Below are positions 8,484-17,036 of a stretch of DNA of 64,000 bases, piece by piece. Numbering within the stretch: position 1 is the stretch's first letter; each line of letters opens with the position of its first letter. A model generated the notes under the pieces. The model was not told where the DNA came from. It saw nothing but the letters and a program-made list of their open reading frames with translations, and made no database searches. The stretch is from Streptosporangium oxazolinicum (GTDB lineage Bacteria > Actinomycetota > Actinomycetes > Streptosporangiales > Streptosporangiaceae), in NCBI RefSeq assembly GCF_039537505.1, contig NZ_BAABAQ010000015.1:191249-255248 (forward strand), in the 5' to 3' direction. A program made the translations under genes and the position numbers.

Positions 8484-8686
8484 TGTTGCCCTCCCCGCAT
8501 CATGACGTGGCGGCGTTCGCGCTCGGGGTGCTCGACGAAGAGGACCACGAGGCGTTTCACCGCCATCTCATGACCTGCGAGGAGTGTCAGGTCGAGCTCC
8601 GGGAACTCGGCGAGGTTCCCGGACTCCTCGATGCGGTGAAGCGGGACCGCTCCAATGCCCTGGACGACGACCGCACACCACATTGA
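8483..8686 (+). CDS. minimal zinc-finger anti-sigma factor
   Basis: Only 67 residues. It carries the zf-HC2/ZAS motif H-x3-C-x2-C (HRHLMTCEEC, about 26-35) preceded by the usual DVAAFALGVLDEEDHEAFHRH helix. It has no transmembrane helix and no extracytoplasmic domain, so this is just the sigma-binding module. It should hold the upstream ECF sigma inactive in the cytoplasm, possibly through redox-sensitive zinc. The short form may be natural (soluble ZAS proteins such as RsrA exist), or the gene may be a truncated RskA-type anti-sigma. Confidence 0.8.
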   Translation: MLPSPHHDVAAFALGVLDEEDHEAFHRHLMTCEECQVELRELGEVPGLLDAVKRDRSNALDDDRTPH

Positions 8687-8726
8687 CGTTTAGCCGCTTT
8701 TGGGGTGATATCAGGAACGGTGGTGT

Positions 8727-8750
8727 GTCCCGGTCAACGAGGACCGGGAC
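8727..8750 (+). terminator. hairpin after the sigma/anti-sigma pair
   Basis: GTCCCGGTC (8727-8735) and GACCGGGAC (8742-8750) form a perfect 9-bp stem with a 6-nt loop AACGAG, 40 bp past the anti-sigma stop. This fits a terminator, although an operator is possible because no T run follows. Confidence 0.5.
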
Positions 8751-9246
8751 AGACGGCCACTGGAGGTGTCGTGCCGCGGGCCATGCCCGATGGGCGGAGT
8801 GCGGGCCGACCGGCCCGGCCCGCCGGGCGAGGCGTCCGGAGCGAGGCCAGACTCGCCCGGCTGCGCCGTAGCCGTTCCGAGGCGACCCTGTGGAATGATT
8901 GCCCTACCGCCACCTCACGGGGAGAACCCGCCGTCTCCGACCAGGAGCCCTTCCGTTCCCCGTCGGCAGCGGCGAGAGACCGCGGTTCCCATGACGAGCC
9001 GCGGCGCCTGGCCGAAATCCAGATCACCCATAACGAGGCGATCACCCCGTGGTGGGCGTTTCGCGCCCCGATCCCCGGGGATCGGAGTGTGGCCGGGAGC
9101 GGATGGCCGGACGAGGGCGCCGCATCCCGGAGGGCGCGGGCGACATCACCCCCTCTCTGCGGGGCACTACTTCCGTAGAAATCATGAGATCCACCGTGGA
9201 TTCTCGCCTAACTATGCAAAATCCCTCACAAAGGAGTGAGAGCGAC
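8751..9246. other. intergenic region before glutamate dehydrogenase
   Basis: About 500 bp without a convincing gene; short open frames here have poor composition and no ribosome-binding sites. The glutamate dehydrogenase frame stays open to 9049, but the added codons do not look like family sequence. The last 60 bp are A/T richer and probably hold the promoter. Confidence 0.5.
9225..9240 (+). promoter_or_regulatory. ribosome-binding site in a hairpin loop
   Basis: CTCAC (9225-9229) and GTGAG (9236-9240) can pair around the loop AAAGGA, which holds most of the Shine-Dalgarno of the ATG at 9247. This decides the start and may modulate initiation. Confidence 0.45.
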
Positions 9247-12200
9247 ATGCCGCTCGACGAGGCCAAGGACGAGCTGCTGAGGAGTGCCGCGGAGACGTGC
9301 GCGCGCACACCGGGCAGTGATCACGTGGGCGTGGAGGAGGCGCTCGCCTTCCTGCGGCTCTATTACCGGCATGTCGCCCCGGAGGACCTGCTCGGCCGCG
9401 ACCCTGTCGACGTGTACGGCCCGCCGATGACCCAGCGGCAGCTCGCCGAGCGGCGTCCCCAGGGCCGAGCCCTGGTGCGGGCCTACACGCCCACCCTGGA
9501 GGAGCACGGCTGGGACCCCGGGGTCTCCGTCGTGGAGATCGTCACCGACGACATGCCCTTCCTCGTCGACTCGGTGACCATGGAGCTCGACCGGCACGAC
9601 ATCGGCACCCACCTGGTCGTCCACCCGCAGATGCGCGTGCGCAGGGACATGACGGGCAAGCTGCTCGGGCGCGGCGAGGAGGACGTCACCGGGCAGGTGC
9701 TCGCCGAGTCCTGGATGCACTTCGAGATCGACAGGCAGACCGACCCCGCCGCGCTCAAGACGATCGAGGCCGACCTGCAGCGCGTCCTGGAGGACGTGCG
9801 CGGCGCCGTCGAGGACTTCGTCAAGATGCGGACCCTCGCCTTGCGGATCGCCGAGGACGTCTCGGCCAACCCGCCGCCCCTCGACCCCGCCGGGGTGGAG
9901 GACAGCCTGGAGCTGCTGCGCTGGCTGGCCGACGGGCACTTCACCTTCCTCGGCTACCGCGAGTACCGCCTGGAGGAGGGCGAGGAGGGCGACCGGCTGC
10001 ACCCGATGCCCGGGACCGGGCTGGGCATCCTGCGCAACGACAGCGCCGACTCCGGCAGCTTCGCCGCGCTCCCGCCCGAGCTGCGCGCCAAGGCCCGCGA
10101 GAAGCAGCAGATGCTGATCGTCACCAAGGCCAACACCCGCGCCACCGTGCACCGCTCCGCCTACCTCGACTACGTGGGCGTCAAGCTCTTCGACGCCTCG
10201 GGCGAGGTCGTCGGCGAGCGGCGCTTCCTCGGCCTCTTCACCCACGTGGCCTACAGCGAGTCGATCTCGCGCGTCCCGGTGCTCCGGCGCAAGCTGGCCG
10301 AGGTGCTCGTGCTCGCCGGGCTCACCGCCGACAGCCACGACGGCAAGGACCTGATCGAGATCCTGGAGACCTTCCCCAGGGACGAGCTCTTCCAGACCTC
10401 CGTGGAGCAGCTGCTGCCGATCGCCCTCGGCGTGCTCAGGCTCCGCGAGCGCAAGCAGGTCAAGGTCTTCCTGCGCCCGGACGACTACGGCCGCTACGTC
10501 TCGTGCCTGGTCTACCTCCCGCGCGACCGCTACACCACCAAGATCCGCATCAAGATGCAGGACATCCTGCTCAGGGCGCTCGGCGCCACCAGTTTCGACT
10601 ACAGCGCGATGATCGGGGAGTCGGCCCTCGCCAGGCTGCACGTGGTCGTGCGCGGCGAGCGCGGCAGGCCGCTGCGCGCCGACACGGTGAACGTCGAGGA
10701 GCTGGAGGCGAGGCTCGCCGCCGCCACCAGGTCCTGGGAGGACGACCTGGTCGCCGCGATCACCGAGCTGAGCTCCGAGGACGAGGCGCCCAAGCTCGTG
10801 CGCCGCTACGCCCCGGCGTTCCCCGAGGGGTACAAGGCCGACTTCCCGGCCCGGATGGCGGTCGCCGACCTGCGCCGCCTGGAGGCGCTGGCCGCCTCCT
10901 CCGACGAGATCGGGATGAACCTCTACGAGCCGTACGACGCCCCGGAGAACGAGCGCCGCTTCAAGCTCTACCGCCTCGGCGCGCCGGTCTCCCTGTCGCG
11001 GGTGCTGCCGCTGCTGCAGCGGATGGGCGTGGAGGTGGTCGACGAGCGGCCGTACGAGATCGACCGCGACGGGGACCCGGCCACCAAGGACGCCTGGATC
11101 TACGACTTCGGCCTGCGCTACACGCCCTCGCCCGAGGTCGACAGGGACGAGTTCAAGCGGCTCTTCCAGGACGCGTTCGGCGCCCTGTGGGCCGGGCGGG
11201 TGGAGAGCGACGGGTTCAACGGGCTCGTCCTGGCCGCCGGGCTGACCTGGGAGCAGGCCGAGATCCTGCGCGTGTACGCCAGGTACCTGCGCCAGGCGGG
11301 CACCACGTTCAGCCAGGAGTACATCGAGCGGGTGCTGATGGGCAACGTGCGGCTCGCCCGGCTGCTGGTGCGCCTGTTCGAGGCGAGGCTCAACCCCCGG
11401 CGCCCGGCCGAGGTCCGCTCCGACCTGTCCGACGCGCTGCACGAGGAGATCATCGGCGCCCTGGACGACGTGGCCTCGCTGGACGAGGACCGGATCCTGC
11501 GGGCCTACCTGGAGATGATCGGCGCCACCCTGCGGACCAACTACTTCCAGCGGGCCGACGGCGAGCGCAAGCCGTACGTCAGCCTGAAGCTCGACTCGCC
11601 GTCGATCAGCGTGCTGCCGCTGCCCCGGCCCAAGTTCGAGGTGTTCGTCTACTCGCCCAGGGTCGAGGGCGTGCACCTGCGCTTCGGCAAGGTCGCGCGG
11701 GGCGGGCTGCGCTGGTCGGACCGGATGGAGGACTTCCGGACGGAGGTGCTCGGGCTGGTGAAGGCGCAGATGGTGAAAAACACCGTTATCGTCCCCACCG
11801 GTTCCAAGGGCGGCTTCGTCGTAAAAAATCCGCCGAAGTCGGGGTCGCGGGAGGACACCCTGGTCGAGGGCATCGCCTGCTACCGGATGTTCATCTCCGG
11901 CCTGCTCGACCTCACCGACAACCTCGTCGACGGCGAGGTGGCCCCGCCCGCCGACGTCGTCAGGCACGACGGCGACGACACCTACCTGGTGGTCGCCGCC
12001 GACAAGGGCACCGCGACGTTCTCCGACATCGCCAACGCGGTGGCCAAGGAGTACGGCTTCTGGCTGGGCGACGCCTTCGCCTCCGGCGGCTCGATCGGCT
12101 ACGACCACAAAGCCATGGGCATCACCGCCAGGGGCGCCTGGGAGTCGGTCAAGTACCACTTCCGCACGACCGGCGTCGACATCCAGGGCACCGACTTCAC

Positions 12201-14127
12201 CGTGGCCGGGATCGGCGACATGTCCGGTGACGTGTTCGGCAACGGCATGCTGCTCTCCCAGCACATCAGGCTGGTCGCGGCGTTCGACCACCGGCACGTC
12301 TTCATCGACCCCCAGCCGGACGTCGCCCGGAGCTACGCCGAGCGCGCCCGGCTGTTCGCGCTGCCCCGCAGCTCCTGGGACGACTACGACGCCTCGCTCA
12401 TCTCCAAGGGAGGCGGCGTCTGGCCCCGTACGGCCAAGTCGATCCCCCTCTCCGCGCAGGCGCGCGCCGCGCTCGGCATCGACTCCGGCGTGACGTCACT
12501 GGCCCCCAACGACCTGATCAGCGCCATCCTGCGGGCCCCGGTCGACCTGCTGTGGAACGGCGGCATCGGCACCTACGTCAGGGCGTCGAGCGAGTCCAAC
12601 GCCGACGTCGGCGACAAGGCCAACGACGGCCTGCGGGTCACCGCCGCCGAGCTGCGCTGCAAGGTGATCGGCGAGGGCGGCAACCTGGGCTTCACCCAGC
12701 TCGCCCGGATAGAGTTCGCGCTCAACGGCGGCCTGGTCAACACCGACTTCATCGACAACTCCGCCGGGGTGGACACCTCCGACCACGAGGTCAACATCAA
12801 GATCCTGCTCGACCGGGCCGTCCGCGACGGGGAGCTCACCGACAAGCAGCGCAACCAGCTCTTCCTCGACATGACCGACGAGGTGGCCGAGCTGGTCCTG
12901 CGCGACAACTACGACCAGAACGTGGTGCTGGCCGCCGCCCGCGCGCAGGCCCCCGACATGCTGCACATCCACTCGCGCCAGCTGCGCAGGCTGGAGCGGG
13001 CCGGGCTGCTCGACCGAAAGCTGGAGTTCCTGCCGTCGGACAAGGCGCTCGCCGAGCGCCGCCAGGCCGGTCTCGGGCTGACCGCGCCGGAGTTCTCGGT
13101 GCTGCTCGCCTACACCAAGCTGGTGACCGACGCCGAGATCCTCGCCTCCGACCTGCCCGACGACCCCTACCTGGCGTCCTGGCTGGTGTCCTACTTCCCG
13201 TCGGCGCTGCGCGACGCCGGGATCCGCGCCTACATGGACGCCCACCCGCTCCGCAGGGAGATCATCACCACCGGGGTGGTGAACGACCTGGTCAACTCCA
13301 GCGGGACCACCTTCATGTTCCGCCTCGGCGAGGAGAGCGGCGCCTCCACCCCCGACATCGCCCGCGCCTACCTGGTCACGCGGGAGGTCTTCGACATGCC
13401 CAGCCTCTGGCAGCAGATCGAGGAGCTGGACAACAAGGTCGACACCTCCACCCAGATCGCGATGGAGCTGGAGGCCCGCAAGCTCGTCGAGCGGGGCACC
13501 CGCTGGCTGCTGGGCAACCGGCGCCCGCCGCTGGACCTCGCCTCCACCGTCGACTTCTTCGCCAAGGGCATGAACGGCCTGCTGCCGCACCTGCCCAAGC
13601 TGCTGACCGGGTCCGACCTGTCCGCGTTCGAGGAGCGGCGCGACGGCTTCGTCTCCCGGGGCGTCCCCGGCGACCTGGCCGAGCGCGTGGCGGCGATGGT
13701 GCCCGCCTACTCCACGTTCGACCTGGTCGAGGTGGCCTCACGCACCGGCAGGCCGGTGCACGACGTCGCCGAGGTCTACTTCGACCTCGCCGACCGGCTC
13801 CAGCTCTCCAGGCTGCGCGAGCGCGTCGTCGCGCTGCCCAGGGACAGCCGCTGGAACTCCATGGCGCGAGCCGCGCTGCGCGACGACCTCTACGCCGCGC
13901 ACGCCGCGCTCACCCACGACGTCCTGACGCACAGCACGCCCGGACTGTCGCCCGAGGAGCGCCTGGCGCGCTGGACCGAGGCCAACTCGGCGGCGGTCTC
14001 GCGGGCGCGGCAGACCCTCTCGGAGATCTGGGAGAGCGACACCTTCGACCTGGCGACCCTGTCGGTGGCCCTGCGCGCGATCCGCACGCTGGTGGCCACC
14101 ATCAACCTCCCGCACACCGACGCCTGA
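9247..14127 (+). CDS. gdh: NAD-specific glutamate dehydrogenase, 180-kDa class
   Basis: The 1626-residue product has the full length of the large GDH class. It has a long N-terminal ACT-like regulatory part (to about 600), the catalytic core and a C-terminal helical extension. The core shows RGGLRWSDRMEDFRTEVLGLVKAQMVKNTVIVPTG-SKGGFVVK around residues 815-860 (shown in pieces). It also has DMSGDVFGNGMLLS, the Rossmann-type segment NGGIGTYV, and EGGNLGFTQLARIEFA. The enzyme oxidatively deaminates glutamate to 2-oxoglutarate with NAD+, mainly in amino-acid catabolism. The start ATG is preceded by AAAGGAGTGAGAGCGAC; upstream in-frame codons are rejected. It stands alone and ends convergently with a lipoprotein gene. 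Confidence 0.95.
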   Translation: MPLDEAKDELLRSAAETCARTPGSDHVGVEEALAFLRLYYRHVAPEDLLGRDPVDVYGPPMTQRQLAERRPQGRALVRAYTPTLEEHGWDPGVSVVEIVTDDMPFLVDSVTMELDRHDIGTHLVVHPQMRVRRDMTGKLLGRGEEDVTGQVLAESWMHFEIDRQTDPAALKTIEADLQRVLEDVRGAVEDFVKMRTLALRIAEDVSANPPPLDPAGVEDSLELLRWLADGHFTFLGYREYRLEEGEEGDRLHPMPGTGLGILRNDSADSGSFAALPPELRAKAREKQQMLIVTKANTRATVHRSAYLDYVGVKLFDASGEVVGERRFLGLFTHVAYSESISRVPVLRRKLAEVLVLAGLTADSHDGKDLIEILETFPRDELFQTSVEQLLPIALGVLRLRERKQVKVFLRPDDYGRYVSCLVYLPRDRYTTKIRIKMQDILLRALGATSFDYSAMIGESALARLHVVVRGERGRPLRADTVNVEELEARLAAATRSWEDDLVAAITELSSEDEAPKLVRRYAPAFPEGYKADFPARMAVADLRRLEALAASSDEIGMNLYEPYDAPENERRFKLYRLGAPVSLSRVLPLLQRMGVEVVDERPYEIDRDGDPATKDAWIYDFGLRYTPSPEVDRDEFKRLFQDAFGALWAGRVESDGFNGLVLAAGLTWEQAEILRVYARYLRQAGTTFSQEYIERVLMGNVRLARLLVRLFEARLNPRRPAEVRSDLSDALHEEIIGALDDVASLDEDRILRAYLEMIGATLRTNYFQRADGERKPYVSLKLDSPSISVLPLPRPKFEVFVYSPRVEGVHLRFGKVARGGLRWSDRMEDFRTEVLGLVKAQMVKNTVIVPTGSKGGFVVKNPPKSGSREDTLVEGIACYRMFISGLLDLTDNLVDGEVAPPADVVRHDGDDTYLVVAADKGTATFSDIANAVAKEYGFWLGDAFASGGSIGYDHKAMGITARGAWESVKYHFRTTGVDIQGTDFTVAGIGDMSGDVFGNGMLLSQHIRLVAAFDHRHVFIDPQPDVARSYAERARLFALPRSSWDDYDASLISKGGGVWPRTAKSIPLSAQARAALGIDSGVTSLAPNDLISAILRAPVDLLWNGGIGTYVRASSESNADVGDKANDGLRVTAAELRCKVIGEGGNLGFTQLARIEFALNGGLVNTDFIDNSAGVDTSDHEVNIKILLDRAVRDGELTDKQRNQLFLDMTDEVAELVLRDNYDQNVVLAAARAQAPDMLHIHSRQLRRLERAGLLDRKLEFLPSDKALAERRQAGLGLTAPEFSVLLAYTKLVTDAEILASDLPDDPYLASWLVSYFPSALRDAGIRAYMDAHPLRREIITTGVVNDLVNSSGTTFMFRLGEESGASTPDIARAYLVTREVFDMPSLWQQIEELDNKVDTSTQIAMELEARKLVERGTRWLLGNRRPPLDLASTVDFFAKGMNGLLPHLPKLLTGSDLSAFEERRDGFVSRGVPGDLAERVAAMVPAYSTFDLVEVASRTGRPVHDVAEVYFDLADRLQLSRLRERVVALPRDSRWNSMARAALRDDLYAAHAALTHDVLTHSTPGLSPEERLARWTEANSAAVSRARQTLSEIWESDTFDLATLSVALRAIRTLVATINLPHTDA

Positions 14128-14135
14128 CCTCCGGC

Positions 14136-14164
14136 CGGCCGGGCCTCCCACCGGGGCCCGGCCG
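14136..14164. terminator. hairpin between convergent genes
   Basis: A 10-bp GC-only stem (14136-14145 with 14155-14164, core GGCCGGGCC) with a 9-nt loop lies 9 bp beyond the glutamate dehydrogenase stop. It could serve both converging genes. Confidence 0.5.
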
Positions 14165-14199
14165 ACCGGTCGTGTCCCCGGCCTCCCGCGTCGGTGCGG

Positions 14200-15258
14200 C
14201 TAGCTCGCGGTGACCTTGGTGATGCCGCCGAGATAGCCGATCACCCTGGCGGGACGGCCGCTCCTCTTGACCGGGACCGTGCTCACGTACAGCTGTGTCT
14301 CCACCGTGCGCAGCTCCTTGAGGATGAACGGCTCCTTCGTCAGCTTCCTGGCCTCGGGCGGGATCGGGATCTCCGACCCGCACGGAGTGACCTTGATCGT
14401 CCGGGTCGTCGTCCTGATCAGGGAGTAGAGGACCAGCGCGCCGCCGTCGGCGGTGCGCAGCGCGTGCACCGGGTAGTTGCTCGCGGCGAAGATCGAGTCG
14501 TAGCCAAGGCAGTTGCTCTTCTCGTCCGCGCGCTTCTTCGTGATCTCGTCGGCGAAGCCGGTGGTGTGCGGGCCCTCCTCGATCAGCTTCGCCGCGAACC
14601 CCCGCTTGCCCTCCTCGGCCGAGGTCGCGTGCAGCGGGGCCATCAGCCGAGGGCTGATCGCCACCGTCGCGTCCTCCTCGCCCAGCGCCGTCGCGTACCC
14701 CTCCGCGTCGGTGGCGACCACCGGGGGCTCGACGCCCTCGTCGAGCAGCGAGGTCGAGCTGATCTGCCAGTCTTCCCCACCCTGCCGCATCAGGGTCAGT
14801 ACGGCGGTGCGGACCCGGCCCGAGGACTCCTCGCGGTCCACGACCGCGGCGAACCAGAGCGGGCCCGCCTGGTTGCGCGGGACCAGCAGCCGGGGGGCGC
14901 CCCACGTGTAGTGGGGGAGGGCCTCGGCGGAGCCGTTGAAGGCCGCCGTGCTGAGCGCCTTCTGCCCGTCGCGGGTCTGATCCAGCATGAGCATGCGGTC
15001 GGCGTCCAGGTGCGGCGTCGCCGCTCCCAGCACCCCGTCGGCGCCCACGACGCCCGCCAGCGCCTTCGCGGCCTCGGTGAGCGTGACCGGGGGCGGTGAG
15101 GGGACGACCCTGGGACGGGCGGCGGGCGTGGCACCGCCGGCCGAGGGGCTCCGCTCCGGCCGGACGTCGCCGGAACCGGAGCACGCCGCGGTCGCGGTGA
15201 TCACGGTGATCAACGCCAGCGCGAGTGCGAGCACACCCGGTCGCCCGTGTTCGCGCAC
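14200..15258 (-). CDS. secreted lipoprotein of unknown function
   Basis: The best start is GTG at 15258 because GGGAGGT sits 4 nt upstream; an ATG at 15300 is in frame but lacks such a site. The resulting 352-residue protein begins with a short basic end, a Leu/Ala/Val core and the lipobox ATAAC, with Cys26 as the lipidation site. The mature domain shows TLTEAAKALAGVVGADG and a DREESSGRVRTAVLTLMRQGG strand region, followed by repeated beta-like segments. I do not recognise an enzyme family. It is divergent from prfB with about 100 bp between starts. Confidence 0.75.
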   Translation of the reverse strand: MREHGRPGVLALALALITVITATAACSGSGDVRPERSPSAGGATPAARPRVVPSPPPVTLTEAAKALAGVVGADGVLGAATPHLDADRMLMLDQTRDGQKALSTAAFNGSAEALPHYTWGAPRLLVPRNQAGPLWFAAVVDREESSGRVRTAVLTLMRQGGEDWQISSTSLLDEGVEPPVVATDAEGYATALGEEDATVAISPRLMAPLHATSAEEGKRGFAAKLIEEGPHTTGFADEITKKRADEKSNCLGYDSIFAASNYPVHALRTADGGALVLYSLIRTTTRTIKVTPCGSEIPIPPEARKLTKEPFILKELRTVETQLYVSTVPVKRSGRPARVIGYLGGITKVTAS

Positions 15259-15342
15259 GTCTACCTCCCGATGCTCCCCGATGCGGGCCATGCTAGCCAT
15301 GGTGGGGGAGCACGCCGTACACGATGGGGTTGGAAGGTCGCG

Positions 15343-15357
15343 TACCCTTTACAGACG
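15343..15357 (+). promoter_or_regulatory. probable -10 box for a leaderless prfB transcript
   Basis: TACCCT lies 8 nt before the GTG start and no Shine-Dalgarno is at a useful distance. This is the layout of leaderless actinobacterial transcripts. No clear -35 box was found. Confidence 0.4.
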
Positions 15358-16475
15358 TGGCACTCATCGATCCGGCAGAACAGATCACCGAGCTTACCGG
15401 GACGCTGAACAGCATCCAGGACGTGCTCGACCTCGGCGCGATGCGCAAGCAGATCGAGGAGCTGGAGGATCAGGCCGCCGCGCCCGACCTGTGGAACGAC
15501 CAGGATCGCGCGCAGAAGGTCACCAGCAGGCTCTCCTACCTCCAGGGCGAGATCAACAGGATCGAGTCGCTGGGGCGGCGGCTGGACGACCTCTCCGTCC
15601 TGTACGAACTCGCCGCCGACGAGGAGGACGACGACACGCGGGAGGAGGCCGACCGCGAGCTGGAGTCCCTGAGGAGCGACATCGGCGCCCTGGAGGTCCG
15701 CACCCTCCTGTCCGGCGAGTACGACGCCCGCGAGGCGGTCGTCACGATCCAGTCACAGGCGGGCGGCGTGGACGCCGCCGACTGGGCCCAGATGCTCCAG
15801 CGGATGTACCTGCGGTGGGCCGAGCGCAAGGGCTACCCGACCGACGTCTACGAGACCTCCTACGCGGAGGAGGCCGGGATCAAGTCGACGACCTTCACGG
15901 TCAAGGCCCCCTACGCGTACGGCACGCTCCGCGGCGAGCACGGCACCCACCGGCTGGTCCGCATCAGCCCGTTCGACAACCAGGGCCGCCGCCAGACCTC
16001 CTTCGCGGGCGTCGACGTGGTGCCGGTCGTCGAGACGACCGACCACATCGAGATCAACGAGGACGACCTGCGCGTCGACGTCTACCGCTCCTCGGGGCCC
16101 GGTGGCCAGGGCGTCAACACGACCGACTCCGCGGTCCGCCTGACCCACCTGCCCACGGGCATCGTGGTCTCCTGCCAGAACGAGCGCTCGCAGCTGCAGA
16201 ACAAGGCGACCGCGATGGCGGTTTTGCAGGCCAAGCTGCTGGAGCGCAAGCGCCAGGAGGAGAAGGCGGCGCTGAACGAGATCCGGGGCGAGTCGACCAC
16301 GTCATGGGGCACCCAGATCCGTAACTACGTGCTCCACCCGTACCAGATCGTCAAGGACCTGCGGACGGGCGCCGAGGAGGGCAACCCGAGCGGGGTGCTC
16401 GACGGCGACCTGGACGGCTTCATCGAGGCAGAGATCCGCTGGACCCGCCGCCAGGAGTCGGGCGCCGACGAGTAG
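15357..16475 (+). CDS. prfB: peptide chain release factor 2
   Basis: The 372-residue product has the coiled N-terminal domain, the RF2-type tripeptide SPF (RISPFDNQGRRQTS) that reads UGA and UAA, and the GGQ hydrolysis loop (SSGPGGQGVNTTDSAVRL). The frame is continuous, so the programmed +1 frameshift seen in many bacteria is absent, as usual for actinobacteria. GTG at 15357 matches the normal N terminus (ALIDPAEQITEL); an upstream ATG at 15324 would add 11 odd residues. It precedes ftsEX and smpB, a conserved actinobacterial order. Confidence 0.96.
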   Translation: MALIDPAEQITELTGTLNSIQDVLDLGAMRKQIEELEDQAAAPDLWNDQDRAQKVTSRLSYLQGEINRIESLGRRLDDLSVLYELAADEEDDDTREEADRELESLRSDIGALEVRTLLSGEYDAREAVVTIQSQAGGVDAADWAQMLQRMYLRWAERKGYPTDVYETSYAEEAGIKSTTFTVKAPYAYGTLRGEHGTHRLVRISPFDNQGRRQTSFAGVDVVPVVETTDHIEINEDDLRVDVYRSSGPGGQGVNTTDSAVRLTHLPTGIVVSCQNERSQLQNKATAMAVLQAKLLERKRQEEKAALNEIRGESTTSWGTQIRNYVLHPYQIVKDLRTGAEEGNPSGVLDGDLDGFIEAEIRWTRRQESGADE

Positions 16476-16516
16476 GCCCGCCCGCCGCCCCGTCTCGCGT
16501 GCCTTCGCGGGTTTCG

Positions 16517-16544
16517 CCCACGGGCGCCCGCGAGCGCCCGTGGG
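16517..16544 (+). terminator. prfB terminator
   Basis: A perfect 11-bp stem (CCCACGGGCGC with GCGCCCGTGGG) has a 6-nt loop and is followed shortly by TTTT at 16549-16552, 41 bp past the prfB stop. Confidence 0.7.
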
Positions 16545-16577
16545 GCGGTTTTCCCCGCTTTCCTTCCTCGACCGCCG

Positions 16578-16601
16578 CCGGAGCCCCGCGGGAGGCTCCG
16601 G
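16578..16601 (-). terminator. terminator of the small zinc-ribbon gene
   Basis: CCGGAGCC and GGCTCCGG form an 8-bp stem with an 8-nt loop just downstream of the minus-strand stop at 16609. Confidence 0.5.
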
Positions 16602-16608
16602 GGAGCGG

Positions 16609-16800
16609 TCAGGCGCCGCTGAGGTGCTTCAGGGCGAGGGTGAGGAAGAAGAGCGCGATCAGTACCAGCGCGACGAGCGCGGGGGTCATGCTCCCGAAGG
16701 CGTTCTGGTGCATCCGCTCGCGGTACGCGCGGCAGCGGGGGCAGCGGCCTTCGGCCACGGGGTGAGCGCACCCCGCGCAGACCAGGTCTTCACAGCTCAT
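16609..16800 (-). CDS. small zinc-ribbon membrane protein
   Basis: The 63-residue protein has two CxxC pairs (C8-x2-C11 and C20-x2-C23, in VCAGCAHPVAEGRCPRC). A short amphipathic stretch follows, then one C-terminal membrane helix (PALVALVLIALFFLTLAL). Small zinc-ribbon/TM proteins of this kind are common beside prfB/ftsE in actinobacteria, but no function is established. ATG at 16800 is preceded by GAGGGAGGACGTC, a strong ribosome-binding site. It is divergent from ftsE. Confidence 0.75.
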   Translation of the reverse strand: MSCEDLVCAGCAHPVAEGRCPRCRAYRERMHQNAFGSMTPALVALVLIALFFLTLALKHLSGA

Positions 16801-16887
16801 GACGTCCTCCCTCTTCGAGGTCAGAACTACTTTATGCGGTCGTTACCGGGCGCCGAATCGTTTTGTTTCCGTTATGGGCTTTCCATG

Positions 16888-16908
16888 CCAGTCTTCCCCC
16901 TAGACTGG
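16888..16908 (+). promoter_or_regulatory. inverted repeat overlapping a TAGACT -10-like box
   Basis: CCAGTCT (16888-16894) and AGACTGG (16902-16908) are perfect 7-bp arms. The right arm begins inside TAGACT at 16901, a plausible -10 box. The same string CCCCTAGACTGG recurs at 17008-17019. Confidence 0.45.
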
Positions 16909-17011
16909 GCTCCGGCCAACCGGAACGTCGATCGAGAGTAAAAGACCGGCGCCCCCCGGCCGGCGAGAGGCGGAAGTGGCCCTCTGCCACTCCTGCGACC
17001 GTCCTAACCCC

Positions 17012-17017
17012 TAGACT
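17012..17017 (+). promoter_or_regulatory. second TAGACT -10-like box before ftsE
   Basis: TAGACT inside CCCCTAGACTGG repeats the upstream box. It lies 19 nt before the ftsE GTG, which would give a very short leader. Confidence 0.45.
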
Positions 17018-17036
17018 GGCATGCCGTGATGCGCCC

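Noticed and set aside
9049..9246. N-terminal extension of glutamate dehydrogenase to 9049
   Set aside because: The added 66 residues are low-quality, and the ATG at 9247 has a good Shine-Dalgarno and the expected N terminus.
9226..12297. Minus-strand 1023-codon open frame inside glutamate dehydrogenase
   Set aside because: An antisense shadow caused by high GC; the plus strand encodes a clear GDH core throughout.
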